Shown piece after piece: positions 47,465 through 56,468 of a stretch of DNA of 64,000 bases. A model generated the notes under the pieces. It searched no databases. It was not told where the DNA came from and worked only from the letters and a program-made list of their open reading frames with translations. Position 1 is the first letter of the stretch. The number at the start of each line of letters is the position of its first letter. The DNA comes from an uncultured Flavobacterium sp. (GTDB lineage Bacteria > Bacteroidota > Bacteroidia > Flavobacteriales > Flavobacteriaceae). A program made the translations under genes and the position numbers. The DNA lies in the NCBI RefSeq assembly GCF_951805225.1, contig NZ_OX638201.1:620001-684000 (forward strand), read 5' to 3'.

Positions 47465-48736
47465 TTATGAATTGATTGGTTGAAGTTGGTTAGTTCTAAA
47501 ATCTATTTTTACAAAGTAAATCGCAGTTAGTAACGATAAACTTAAATAGGTCAAAATGATATAATTTCCAATTGCCAAGGTGTTATTTAAACCAAACCAA
47601 TCGCCATAATAAGATATAATTCCAATTGCAACAGCCAAACGCAAAGCTTCCCAAAAAGGAGCATATTTACTTTTATCCATTAACTCTGTATAACTGTAAA
47701 TAGTTAAGAGAATAAAAAAGCCATAAAGAAAGATATTTGGTAAACCAATTTTTGCAATATTATCAAATAGATAACTCACAAACAAAAGCGTAATTAAAAC
47801 CTGTATAACAGACCAATAAATCAGTTTTTGAGAATTTTGTGTACCGTATTTATCGAAATCAAAAACATTTTCGATTTTATTTACAGGATATTTTTCTTCA
47901 AAATTTTCCGGACGCCATCCAGTTGGTTTAAACCAAATTGTGAGTTTGTCTTTCCAGTTTTCTGCTCTCCAGGCATCTTTGATTAACAAGCTAAGATGCT
48001 GAAAATTAATTCGGATTGGATTCCAGGTTTGTGCCGGTCTTGTGATTCCAAAAACAGGCGGAACATCTTCTAATTCAGCTTGAAAAGTACCAAAAAGTTT
48101 GTCCCAGAAAATAAATATCTGCGAATGATTTTTGTCTAAATATTCAGGATTTATCGCATGATGAACGCGGTGATGTGAAGGTGTAACGAGAATGTTCTCC
48201 ACAAATCCCATTTTCTTAATATGCTTGGTATGATACCAAAATTGAAGAAATAAATGCAATGGCAAAGTAATCGCAATAACCGATGCAGGAACGCCAATTA
48301 AAGCTGCTGGAATCAATAAAAAAGTAAATAGATTTACTAAACTTGCAATAGGTTGTCGCAAAGCGCACGCAAGATTAAACTCTTCGCTGCTATGGTGAAT
48401 AGCATGTTTGTTCCAGAGAAAATTGATTTGATGCGCCAATCTGTGGCTCCAATATCCATAAAAATCAATGACGAAAAAAGCGATGCAGTAGGAGAGAACA
48501 TTAGCTTCGAGATGGTAGATTGCTAATTTAGAAACCAACCATTCATAAGAGATAAATGTCAGGCTTAATCCCAAAACATCCTTTACAGAATTGGTAATTC
48601 CAGAGCTAATGCTCGACACGCTGTCTATTAAAGGCGCAGTGTCGTCTTTTTTATAAATGCCGTATGCCTTTTCGATTATAATTAATACTAAAAAAATCGG
48701 CATGGCGATAATCAATATCTTTCCGTATTCTTCCAT
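47465..48736 (-). CDS. sterol-desaturase/alkylglycerol monooxygenase-like membrane oxygenase
   Basis: The 423-residue inner-membrane protein carries the fatty-acid-hydroxylase histidine boxes. These are His98 and His102 in 'WSHRLAH', His111/114/115 in 'KHAIHHSSEEFN', and His188/189/192/193 in 'SHHRVHH'. 'HHSSEEFNLACALRQ' is particularly like alkylglycerol monooxygenase (AGMO), which cleaves ether lipids using tetrahydrobiopterin and iron. Where animal AGMO has Glu directly after the second histidine, this protein has Gln103. A lysoplasmalogenase-like gene follows after seven bases. The ATG directly follows the T tract of the clpS terminator. Confidence 0.82.
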   Translation of the reverse strand: MEEYGKILIIAMPIFLVLIIIEKAYGIYKKDDTAPLIDSVSSISSGITNSVKDVLGLSLTFISYEWLVSKLAIYHLEANVLSYCIAFFVIDFYGYWSHRLAHQINFLWNKHAIHHSSEEFNLACALRQPIASLVNLFTFLLIPAALIGVPASVIAITLPLHLFLQFWYHTKHIKKMGFVENILVTPSHHRVHHAINPEYLDKNHSQIFIFWDKLFGTFQAELEDVPPVFGITRPAQTWNPIRINFQHLSLLIKDAWRAENWKDKLTIWFKPTGWRPENFEEKYPVNKIENVFDFDKYGTQNSQKLIYWSVIQVLITLLFVSYLFDNIAKIGLPNIFLYGFFILLTIYSYTELMDKSKYAPFWEALRLAVAIGIISYYGDWFGLNNTLAIGNYIILTYLSLSLLTAIYFVKIDFRTNQLQPINS

Positions 48737-48742
48737 AAAAAA

Positions 48743-48783
48743 AACATTCTATTTTATCCAAATATAGAATAAAATAGAATGTT
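48743..48783 (-). terminator. terminator between clpS and the AGMO-like gene
   Basis: Perfect 15-bp arms (48743-48757 and 48769-48783) flank an 11-base loop, followed by eight T residues on the minus strand that run straight into the AGMO-like ATG. The loop itself reads TATATTTG, a perfect -7 match (48759-48766). Confidence 0.8.
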
Positions 48784-48800
48784 TTTTAAATTATTTGCAA

Positions 48801-49076
48801 TTAAACAATTTCAGCGCTTAATCCGGCTTCTAAAAGTTGGGTGCATTGCGGTTTTAATTTGTCAATTGGACCAGTCTTTACGGTGCATTTTCCGTTGTAA
48901 TGTACAATTAAGGAACATTGTTCTGCTTGTTCTGCCGTATGGCTGCAAACGCGCATTAATGTGTCAATTACGTGATCAAAAGTGTTTACATCGTCGTTAT
49001 AAACAATGATTTCGTTATTGAAAGCCGTAGCTTCCTTTTCGCGGACTCTCTCTCTTACTTTTTCTTTAGTACTCAT
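48801..49076 (-). CDS. clpS: ATP-dependent Clp protease adaptor ClpS
   Basis: The 91-residue protein fits ClpS: after a charged N-terminal extension (MSTKEKVRERVREKEAT) it shows 'IIVYNDDVNTFDHVIDTLM', the N-degron-binding segment with the conserved Asn-Asp-Asp. 'HTAEQAEQCSLIVHYNGKC' is the later helix-strand region. ClpS delivers N-end-rule substrates to ClpAP or ClpCP in the cytoplasm. It is encoded downstream of prmA on the same strand, a common Bacteroidota arrangement, with about 230 repeat-rich bases between them. Confidence 0.93.
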   Translation of the reverse strand: MSTKEKVRERVREKEATAFNNEIIVYNDDVNTFDHVIDTLMRVCSHTAEQAEQCSLIVHYNGKCTVKTGPIDKLKPQCTQLLEAGLSAEIV

Positions 49077-49309
49077 TTTTTAAGGTTTTTGTACTGATGT
49101 AATTACTAATTTTCTCGCCACAGATTAAAAGATTTACAAAGATTTTTTTTATCTAAATTTCGCGTAGATTTAAAAATATTTAAGCAGATTATAGCAAATT
49201 AATTTTAATAAAATCTAACCAAATCTGCTCTAATCTGTTGAATCCGCGTGAAACAAAATCATTCTAATTCTTTATCTATGAGCTGTATAATAAATAGATA
49301 ATCAACTAT

Positions 49310-50143
49310 CTAATTTACGTATTTTAATGAAACCCAGTTGTTTCTTTCAAATTTTTTAACATATGTTAAGCCTTTTTCCGTGCATGAAGCATCAATAAAT
49401 GGAATGTCTTCTACATAGAAACCGCTAAACAATATAATGCCGCCTTTATTTAAGCAATCAACATAACTTTGCATATCATTCAATAAGATATTTCGGTTGA
49501 TGTTAGCAATGATTAAATCATATTTTTTTCCTGCTAATAAAGCTGCATCGCCTTCATAAACGGTGATATGTTTGCAATTATTGCGTTCAGCATTTTCGAT
49601 AGAATTCAAATAACACCAGTTGTCAATATCAATAGCATCGGTTGGCTGAGCGCCTTTCATTTCGGCAAGAATAGCCAAAATTGCAGTTCCGCAACCCATG
49701 TCTAAAGTTTTTAAACCTTTGACATCAATTTCTAATAAATGCTGAATCATCATGTGAGTCGTTTCGTGATGACCAGTTCCAAAACTCATTTTTGGTTCGA
49801 TTACGATATCAAATTCAGCATCAGTTTTTTCGTGAAAAGGAGCGCGAACATGACATTTTCCGTCAACATCAATTGCTTCAAAATTCTTTTCCCATTCCTC
49901 ATTCCAGTTTACCTGATCGATTTCTTCAATTGTATATTCAATTTTAAACTCATCAGATTCTAAGATATAAATGTCATCAAGAATATTTTCGTCCCATAAA
50001 TCTTTCTTCACAAAAGCAGAAATTCCAGTTTCTGTTTCTGTAAAAGTTTCAAACGCTTTTTCGCCTAATTCAGCAATTAAAATTTCTGAACCCGGTTCTT
50101 TCGGTTCAATCGTAAAATGGTATCCTAAATATATATTTGACAT
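49310..50143 (-). CDS. prmA: ribosomal protein L11 methyltransferase
   Basis: The 277-residue protein has an N-terminal substrate-recognition domain and a C-terminal class I methyltransferase domain. 'PKMSFGTGHHETTHMMIQHL' and the SAM-binding 'LDMGCGTAILAILAEMKGA' are diagnostic of PrmA. 'DLIIANINRNILLNDM' carries the NxN-like catalytic region. It trimethylates ribosomal protein L11. A TACCTTTG element at 50158-50165 (minus strand) lies 15 bases before the ATG as a likely -7 box. Confidence 0.94.
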   Translation of the reverse strand: MSNIYLGYHFTIEPKEPGSEILIAELGEKAFETFTETETGISAFVKKDLWDENILDDIYILESDEFKIEYTIEEIDQVNWNEEWEKNFEAIDVDGKCHVRAPFHEKTDAEFDIVIEPKMSFGTGHHETTHMMIQHLLEIDVKGLKTLDMGCGTAILAILAEMKGAQPTDAIDIDNWCYLNSIENAERNNCKHITVYEGDAALLAGKKYDLIIANINRNILLNDMQSYVDCLNKGGIILFSGFYVEDIPFIDASCTEKGLTYVKKFERNNWVSLKYVN

Positions 50144-50157
50144 AAAAAAAATTTTTG

Positions 50158-50165
50158 CAAAGGTA
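50158..50165 (-). promoter_or_regulatory. putative -7 element (TACCTTTG) of prmA
   Basis: The minus strand reads TACCTTTG, matching TAnnTTTG, with a short leader to the ATG at 50143. Confidence 0.4.
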
Positions 50166-50256
50166 AGAATAGAAAAGAGAAGTTGTTCATAAATAATCCA
50201 TATCCTTACATATATTAGTGTTAATTTTGATTAGAATTTGTAAGGATTTTTAAAAT

Positions 50257-51393
50257 ATGAAGAATATCATTTTTATTTTGCTCTTTGTGGTACTTAATGG
50301 AGCAACTTGTGAGAAAGAACACGAAATAGTCAGATCGTTTTGTTATTGGAAAACCGATTTTAATTTTGAAAATCAAGATGATTCTCTATTTAAAGATTTG
50401 AAAGTACAGCATATGTACGTACGTTTTTTTGATGTTGATTGGAATCCGTATGCCAAAGAACCTTTGCCCGTTGCAACAATCAGAAGCACAAGTCTTATCG
50501 AAAGTAATCCTGAAATTACACCAAGTATTTTTATTACGAATGAAGTTGTTTTGCAAGCTTCTAAAAAGCAATTGGATAGTTTGGCGATTAGAATTGCGAA
50601 ACGTGTTGCCAAAATTGGTGTAAATATAAACGAAGCTAAAGCCGATAAAATCGCCAATGAAATTGTTTATCCAAAAGATTATTACAAACAAGAAAACTAT
50701 AAACGCATCAATTATGATTCTGTAAAATCGATTGAATTAGTAAAGCTAAATGTTGATTTTAAAGAAATTCTAATCGATTGTGATTGGTCCGAAAAATCAA
50801 AAGGCAATTACTTTTACTTACTGAAACAAATCAAAAAAGGATTTCCAAATGCTCAGATTTCTTCTACAATAAGACTTTGGCAATATAAATATGCTTCAAA
50901 AGCTGGAATTCCTCCAGTAGATAAAGGTTTATTAATGTGCTATAATTTGGCAAAACCAGATGATTTTAGCACCAAAAATTCCATTGGAACAAGCGAAGAA
51001 TTGGCGCAATATATTACCCACAATCAATATAAATTAAAATTAGACATTGCTTTGCCATTGTATAGTTGGGCGGTTGTTTTTAGAGGAAATCAATTTAAAG
51101 GGATTTTATCAGATTATGATCAATTACGAAATGATTCTCTTAAATTAAAGAAAGTATCAAACACAAAATATGTTTTGCAAGATGATATTTTGGTGGGACA
51201 AACTTATTTGCGAAACGGAGACGAAATTAGAATCGAGAAAATTTCTGAAGATGAACTTGAGAAAATGATTTCGATAGTAAAAAGTAAAATCAAAATTGAT
51301 AATCAGACCAAAGTGACGTTTTTCTCTTTCGATAAAAAATACATAAACGATTATGGAACCCAAAAAATATCCAGCTATTATGAGAGTTTTTAG
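50257..51393 (+). CDS. putative TIM-barrel lipoprotein, GH18-like
   Basis: The 378-residue protein has a lipoprotein-type signal (MKNIIFILLFVVLNGATC, Cys18). It continues with a barrel-like first strand 'SFCYWKTDFNF'. At 173-179, IDCDWSE resembles the DxDxE catalytic strand of GH18 glycosidases. 'GLLMCYNLAKPDDFSTKNSI' and 'IALPLYSWAVVFRG' would be later strands. The glycosidase assignment is tentative, and I do not recognise a named family. The following gene overlaps its end by 14 bases and is probably translated with it. Confidence 0.5.
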   Translation: MKNIIFILLFVVLNGATCEKEHEIVRSFCYWKTDFNFENQDDSLFKDLKVQHMYVRFFDVDWNPYAKEPLPVATIRSTSLIESNPEITPSIFITNEVVLQASKKQLDSLAIRIAKRVAKIGVNINEAKADKIANEIVYPKDYYKQENYKRINYDSVKSIELVKLNVDFKEILIDCDWSEKSKGNYFYLLKQIKKGFPNAQISSTIRLWQYKYASKAGIPPVDKGLLMCYNLAKPDDFSTKNSIGTSEELAQYITHNQYKLKLDIALPLYSWAVVFRGNQFKGILSDYDQLRNDSLKLKKVSNTKYVLQDDILVGQTYLRNGDEIRIEKISEDELEKMISIVKSKIKIDNQTKVTFFSFDKKYINDYGTQKISSYYESF

Positions 51394-53689
51394 TAGTTTA
51401 CTTTTAGTTTTTAGCATTCAGGTTTCTTTTGCCTGCGGTTGGAGTGTGTCGCCTGAAATAAGTCGATTGGTATTGTTTAAAGCGCAAAGAGAAGGTTTTT
51501 TTAAGTTGACACCGTTTTATTATTCGGCCAATTATTACTATTCGACCAATGCAGTTTCGGGTGTCGATCAGGAATTGAATTGTTTAGAATGGAAGAAAAA
51601 ATTAGGAAATAAAGTCGATCCAAAAGATGTCCATACTATTTTGTACGAAACAGATTCTGAACAATTTGAAAATGCTTTTGAATCTAAATCATTAAATAAA
51701 GTATTCGGAAATAATACCTTTATTGAGGCTTTATTATTATCGAAAAACAAAGCTTTTCTAAACTATATTTTATTTGCTAAAAAACTCGAATACAATAGTA
51801 ATACAGATGTAAAATGGGAATCTTGGGGACAATTAGGCTACGGAAGTAAAGATCACAAACTTGCCGATGTAAATGATTTTGAGAAGAAAATTAATTCAGC
51901 GAAAGATTCTTTCTTGAAAGAACGTTATGCATTTTTAATCTTAAGATATAGTTTTTACGCACAGGATAAAAATGAAGTTATCCGTTTGTACGACACTTAT
52001 TTTTCGGATAATAAAAATACCATTTTGCAACCTTGGGCTTTGTATTATAAAGCTTTATGTGTTGAAGATTTTCCTTTGCAGAATTATTTATTGAGTAAAG
52101 TTTTCGCTTCATGTGAAGAAAAATCCTTTGCCGTTTTACAACATTATAACTGGAAATTAACGGAACAAACTTTGGCTTTGGCTCAAAATGACGAAGAACG
52201 AAGCGTGATGCTTTCGATTGAAAGTTTCCATAATCCTGCACCGGATTTGAAAACAATCGAAGAAGTTTACAAACTAAGTCCGAATAGTATTAATTTGAGT
52301 TTTTTGATAGGGAGAGAAATTAATAAACTCGAAGATTGGATTTTTACGCCACAATATTCCAATAACGGAAGTCCTTCGGTTGTGTTTGACGGCGTAAATT
52401 GGTATGATGATTATGCTAAAGCCAAAGAGGAAAACTTAAATAAAGATATCTTGCATTTAAGAGCATTAGAATACTTTTTAATTTCGATAAGAGAACAAAC
52501 TTCAGGCGAGCAAAAAGAGTATATCACATCTGCAATTGCACAACTTTGTTTTATGGATGATGATATTGAGTTGGGAAAAAAATATACCAATATGATTACC
52601 GATAAAGCTAATGCATCGATACAAATGCAAAAGAACATTCAATTGGCTTTGGTTTCTTTAAAGCAAGACGATTTAAAAAGTGAGAAAGTTCAAAATCAAC
52701 TCTTTAAATATTTTGATTCTATCGAAAATCTGGTTGAAACAGATTATGGATTATTTAAAAATCTTTATAGTTTATACCGAATTGCAAGCGCAGATTTTGC
52801 TAAAAAAGACGATCGCGTTACAGCAGGATTATTAATGATGAAATCAGATCTTAAAAACGAAGGAGAATATTCCGCGTATAATAATCCTTATTTGTATAGT
52901 TATATTGGTTATTTTGACAGAACTGCAACTGTCGAAGATTTAGATCGTTTAATCGCTTTACAGCAAAAGGAAAATAAAACATCTTTTGAGAAATACATTT
53001 GTTCCGGAACGATTTCGCCAAATATAAATTATTATAAAGATCTAAAAGGAACAATTGCTTTTAGAAATAATAATCTGGAATTGGCTTATGAAACCTTTTC
53101 ATCGATGCCAAAAGACTTTTGGGATATAAATTATGCGTATAAAGATTATTTAAACGAAAACCCATTTACGCCCAAAATTTTGCAAAATGAAAAAGAAAGA
53201 AAATTCGATTATCATTTTAATAAAGCTGATTTTATAGCCAAACTAATTCAGTTAAAGAAACAAAATACAGCAACTAGTAATTTACAATTGGCACATGCTT
53301 ATTTTAATGTTTCGTATTTGGGAAATTCCTGGATGATGGTTGCTTACGATTGGACTTCTGGCGAATCGTATGTTGATTATGTTTATGGAGATAATTCGGA
53401 CAATGAAAAAACATATCAGAAAGGCAATTATTACAGCTTAACAATGGCTAAAATGTATTACGAGAAAGCTTTGAAAATGTCTAAGAATAATAACGAAAAA
53501 GCATTGGCAAGCTTAATGATTTTCGAATGTAACTATTATAATCATTATGCAAATATCATTTCTGCCGAAGATGAAGCTAAGAATCCGTTTAAAGCAGGGA
53601 AGGAGTTGGTGAATTTCTATTCGGTTTACAAAAACACACCAAATTTCAGAAAGTACAATTGCCCTTTATTAAGAGAATTTATAAATTAG
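51380..53689 (+). CDS. large exported protein of unknown function, helical-repeat-like
   Basis: From the ATG at 51380 (MRVFSSLLLVFSIQVSFACG) the protein has 769 residues with a good signal peptide. The ATG at 51353 overlaps more of the previous gene and spoils the signal. The body is largely alpha-helical with TPR-like runs, for example 'ILQPWALYYKALCVEDFPL' and 'YSLTMAKMYYEKALKMSKNN', but I see no catalytic motif. Its 14-base overlap with the TIM-barrel lipoprotein gene suggests that the two work together, perhaps in an envelope or secretion role. I do not recognise a family. Confidence 0.55.
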   Translation: MRVFSSLLLVFSIQVSFACGWSVSPEISRLVLFKAQREGFFKLTPFYYSANYYYSTNAVSGVDQELNCLEWKKKLGNKVDPKDVHTILYETDSEQFENAFESKSLNKVFGNNTFIEALLLSKNKAFLNYILFAKKLEYNSNTDVKWESWGQLGYGSKDHKLADVNDFEKKINSAKDSFLKERYAFLILRYSFYAQDKNEVIRLYDTYFSDNKNTILQPWALYYKALCVEDFPLQNYLLSKVFASCEEKSFAVLQHYNWKLTEQTLALAQNDEERSVMLSIESFHNPAPDLKTIEEVYKLSPNSINLSFLIGREINKLEDWIFTPQYSNNGSPSVVFDGVNWYDDYAKAKEENLNKDILHLRALEYFLISIREQTSGEQKEYITSAIAQLCFMDDDIELGKKYTNMITDKANASIQMQKNIQLALVSLKQDDLKSEKVQNQLFKYFDSIENLVETDYGLFKNLYSLYRIASADFAKKDDRVTAGLLMMKSDLKNEGEYSAYNNPYLYSYIGYFDRTATVEDLDRLIALQQKENKTSFEKYICSGTISPNINYYKDLKGTIAFRNNNLELAYETFSSMPKDFWDINYAYKDYLNENPFTPKILQNEKERKFDYHFNKADFIAKLIQLKKQNTATSNLQLAHAYFNVSYLGNSWMMVAYDWTSGESYVDYVYGDNSDNEKTYQKGNYYSLTMAKMYYEKALKMSKNNNEKALASLMIFECNYYNHYANIISAEDEAKNPFKAGKELVNFYSVYKNTPNFRKYNCPLLREFIN

Positions 53690-53772
53690 ATTTTTTCACC
53701 ATATAAGTTATATAAGAAAATTTAAGCTTGACTTTGCGCAAAACTTTAAATGAACTTACATCACTTATATGG

Positions 53773-53808
53773 TAAAAAAAAAACGTTCGCTGATGCGAAC
53801 GCTTTTAT
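53773..53808. terminator. bidirectional terminator between the unknown gene and tpiA
   Basis: AACGTTCGC TGAT GCGAACGCTTTT has T and A tracts on both sides and can stop transcription from both convergent genes. An outer inverted pair, ACCATATAAG/CTTATATGGT (53699-53708 and 53764-53773), lies next to it. Confidence 0.85.
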
Positions 53809-53833
53809 TATTTTATCTATTGTTAGATGTTTC

Positions 53834-54586
53834 TTAGATAGCAGTAACAATTGCTAAAAAGTCATCTGCTTTTAAAGCTGCACCACCAATTAAACCACCA
53901 TCTACGTCTGGTTTACCGAAGATTTCTTTAGCGTTGTCTGGTTTTACAGAACCACCGTATAAGATAGAAACTTCGTCAGCGATTTCAGCTCCGTAAGTTT
54001 TACGAACAACTTCTCTGATGAATTCATGCATTTCCTGAGCTTGTTCCGGTGAAGCAGTTTCTCCAGTTCCAATAGCCCAAACAGGCTCGTAAGCTAAAAC
54101 AATTTTAGACCAAGATTCTTTTGAAATTTGGAATAATCCGTCACGCAATTGGTTTTCAACAATATTAAAGTGATTTCCTGATTGACGATCTTTTAATTCT
54201 TCTCCAAAACAGAAAATTACAGTTAAGTCATGTTTTAATGCAGTATCAACTTTACTTGCGATTAAAGCGTCAGTTTCGTGAAAAATAGCACGACGCTCAG
54301 AGTGACCAAGAATTACGGTGTTTACACCAATGCTAGTTAACATATCAGCAGAAATTTCTCCTGTAAAAGCTCCACCTTCAGCTTGGTGAACGTTTTGAGC
54401 AGCAACACCAATAGTTGTGTTTTTTACTTTAGCAACAGCTGCTTGTAAGTTTACAAATGTTGGAGCAACAATTACCTGAGCAGTAGTTTGTGCTGGTATT
54501 TTAGTAATTAATTCGCTTAATAATTCTTCAGTTTGAGCTGCGTTTTTATGCATTTTCCAGTTTCCTGCAACAATCTTTTTTCTCAT
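53834..54586 (-). CDS. tpiA: triosephosphate isomerase
   Basis: The 250-residue protein is full-length Tim. Asn9 and Lys11 lie in 'AGNWKMHK', catalytic His95 in 'VILGHSERR', and Glu167 in 'LAYEPVWAIGTG'. 'SILYGGSVKPDNA' and 'DGGLIGGAALK' near the end bind phosphate. It interconverts dihydroxyacetone phosphate and glyceraldehyde 3-phosphate in glycolysis. It lies downstream of the TlpA-like lipoprotein gene by about 85 bases, in the gene order common in Bacteroidota. Confidence 0.98.
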   Translation of the reverse strand: MRKKIVAGNWKMHKNAAQTEELLSELITKIPAQTTAQVIVAPTFVNLQAAVAKVKNTTIGVAAQNVHQAEGGAFTGEISADMLTSIGVNTVILGHSERRAIFHETDALIASKVDTALKHDLTVIFCFGEELKDRQSGNHFNIVENQLRDGLFQISKESWSKIVLAYEPVWAIGTGETASPEQAQEMHEFIREVVRKTYGAEIADEVSILYGGSVKPDNAKEIFGKPDVDGGLIGGAALKADDFLAIVTAI

Positions 54587-54670
54587 TTTGGTAGTTTTTA
54601 TTTTTTTTGTTTTATTGAAGTAAAGTCAAAAATTGATATTGATTTTTGACATTGATATTTTTATTGAAAA

Positions 54671-55165
54671 TTATTTTAAACCTTTTAAAGTTTCATTGAT
54701 TTTATCAAAATCAGTTTCAATGGCACGGTACAATACAATTTTTCCTTTTTTGTCTACAATGATATATCTTGGAATCCAATCTAAATCAATTGCCTTTCCA
54801 AAAACACCTTTCATACCGTCATTCATCATGAAATGATCGCCTTTTAATTCGTGTTTTTCGATTCCTGCTTTCCATTTATCAGCTGTTTTATCAGCAGAAA
54901 GGAATAAGTAAGAAACATCAGGATTGTTGGCTTGTAATTCTTTTACTTTTGGCATTGCTTTTACACAATCGCCACACCATGAAGCCCAAACCTCGATTAC
55001 CAAAGTTTTACCTTTGTATTTTTTTAAAATGTTTTTGAAAGAAGTCTGACCTCCATCAACGGTTAATAATTTTTCAGACAAAGCTTCTTTAGAAAAACTT
55101 GTTTTCTGAGCCTGTGAACATGAAAAAGTAATAAATGCAATAACAACTAAAGCTATTTGTTTCAT
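54671..55165 (-). CDS. thioredoxin-like (TlpA/ResA-type) lipoprotein
   Basis: The 164-residue protein starts with a lipoprotein signal (MKQIALVVIAFITFSC, Cys16) and has a thioredoxin fold with the redox pair Cys64/Cys67 in 'WASWCGDCVKAMP'. A cis-proline region follows near 'LDWIPRYIIVDKKGKIV'. Such proteins reduce disulfides in the periplasm, for example during cytochrome c maturation or in reduction of envelope substrates. It lies upstream of tpiA and downstream, across a long gap, of an alpha/beta hydrolase gene. Confidence 0.88.
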   Translation of the reverse strand: MKQIALVVIAFITFSCSQAQKTSFSKEALSEKLLTVDGGQTSFKNILKKYKGKTLVIEVWASWCGDCVKAMPKVKELQANNPDVSYLFLSADKTADKWKAGIEKHELKGDHFMMNDGMKGVFGKAIDLDWIPRYIIVDKKGKIVLYRAIETDFDKINETLKGLK

Positions 55166-55569
55166 ATTATAATTATAGTTTTTAAATATTATGAATTGTC
55201 TTTTCTGAACTGAATCTGCAAATTCAAATCAGAGCAATTTCATAAATTAAGGTTCCGAACAAAGTTAAACAAACAAATCGAAAGCCAAATGGAGATTAAC
55301 AAAATTTGAAGAGTCGTTTATTTTATCACAAAAGGGAAAAATTCGGTTAAAAAAATAGTTCTGAAATCGTAATAGTACGTTTAGAAAACTTCATTTTTTA
55401 CTGATTTTTCAAAAACAACTTTTATAAAGGTTAAAAAAGAAACACTTTTTTAAAGAAAAAAATCATTTTGAAGGAGAAAAAACGTCTGATTTGCATCAAA
55501 AAAGCCTTCAATATATTCTAAATTCAGAATATTTTGAAGGCTTTTTTTTTTGAGTTTATCTTAGAAAAT
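55166..55569. other. gene-free interval upstream of the TlpA-like gene
   Basis: The 404 bases are A/T-rich with no coding frame or repeat family that I can identify. A terminator lies at its right end (55502-55552). Confidence 0.6.
55495..55552. terminator. terminator after the alpha/beta hydrolase gene
   Basis: AAAGCCTTCAATATATTCT and AGAATATTTTGAAGGCTTT form a long stem with an A tract on one side and a T tract on the other. It lies just past the minus-strand gene stop at 55570. Confidence 0.85.
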
Positions 55570-56238
55570 TTAATTCAAATCATAATTTCCATTTGCCCAT
55601 TTTTTACATGGTACAATCCAATTATCTGCAGCTTTGTATAAAAAGCCATGTTTTAAATTGGTGTTTAATTCAATTTGTTTAAAATGATTTATTTTAAGTT
55701 TCGAAGTTTCTTTTCTTTTAGTAGCATCAACACCATAAATATCCGATTTCTCATAAATTGTCAAGATGTTTCCACAGTAATTAATATCCGGAATTTCTTG
55801 TATATCTGTATCCATATAACATCCAATAAAGACAAAATTCACATCAGGATTTGCTAAAAATGTTGAAACATATTGTGCTATATAACCGCCTTTTGAAGTT
55901 CCAATTACCGTGATTTTATTTGGCGGAACTTCATTTTTAAGCTGTTTTTTTATTTGCTTTGTTATTTTTTCAGCGTAGTCGTATGCATTTGTGTTTTTCT
56001 TCCTGATTTCGCTAAACACAATAAAATTATCTTTTCTAAATGAAGCTAAAATCTCGTTGTATTCTGCTTTTCCATATTCCGGATGCGCAGCATTTAAAGC
56101 ATTTTCTTCAACAAATTTATTGTGTAGGAAGTAAATATAACGTTGGTCTTTGTTTGGAGTTTTACTTTGGCTAAAACCTGCAAAAGTGCTAAGTAGAGTT
56201 AGTGAAAAAGCAAAGAATAGTTTTAATAATTGATTCAT
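55570..56238 (-). CDS. small exported alpha/beta hydrolase
   Basis: The 222-residue protein has a signal peptide (ending TFAGFSQ) and a short alpha/beta-hydrolase core. 'YIYFLHNKFVEENA' is near the start, and the nucleophile elbow GTSKGG at 113-118 has Ser115. 'ILTIYEKSDIYGVD' and 'NLKHGFLYKAADNW' are the probable acid and histidine regions, giving a possible complete triad. The substrate is unknown. It stands just downstream of the DUF6934 cassette terminator and is probably a separate unit. Confidence 0.72.
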   Translation of the reverse strand: MNQLLKLFFAFSLTLLSTFAGFSQSKTPNKDQRYIYFLHNKFVEENALNAAHPEYGKAEYNEILASFRKDNFIVFSEIRKKNTNAYDYAEKITKQIKKQLKNEVPPNKITVIGTSKGGYIAQYVSTFLANPDVNFVFIGCYMDTDIQEIPDINYCGNILTIYEKSDIYGVDATKRKETSKLKINHFKQIELNTNLKHGFLYKAADNWIVPCKKWANGNYDLN

Positions 56239-56256
56239 AGATTGGTTTATTTTTAT

Positions 56257-56290
56257 AAAAAAAAAAGCCCAATTTGTGAAAGGACTTTTT
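56257..56290 (-). terminator. terminator of the DUF6934 cassette
   Basis: On the minus strand AAAAGTCC and GGGCTTTT pair (one G-U) followed by a run of T. It lies 26 bases past the small ORF and immediately before the alpha/beta hydrolase start. Confidence 0.65.
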
Positions 56291-56315
56291 ATTGTAGAGT
56301 ATATTGTAGTTCAAA

Positions 56316-56468
56316 TTATATATTCAAATTAAAAGTAAGTTTATTAACTTCTTCTTGCTTGTTTGATTCTATAAATTTTAAATCGTCGAGTTTTTTATCA
56401 ATCTTTACTTTAGAATTAACAGAAGCATTTTTATTTTCAGTTGAAATTTTCTTTACTATCGTTTTCAT
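56316..56468 (-). CDS. 50-residue partner ORF of the DUF6934 gene
   Basis: The frame from ATG 56468 to TAA 56316 encodes a 50-residue, strongly charged protein starting MKTIVKKISTENKNASVNSK and ending VNKLTFNLNI. It overlaps the end of the DUF6934 gene by four bases (ATGA type), so translation is probably coupled. It has no signal or membrane segment and no family that I recognise. By position it is a candidate antitoxin or partner subunit of the DUF6934 protein. That is inference, but the overlap and the flanking promoter and terminator make it likely to be a real gene. Confidence 0.65.
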   Translation of the reverse strand: MKTIVKKISTENKNASVNSKVKIDKKLDDLKFIESNKQEEVNKLTFNLNI

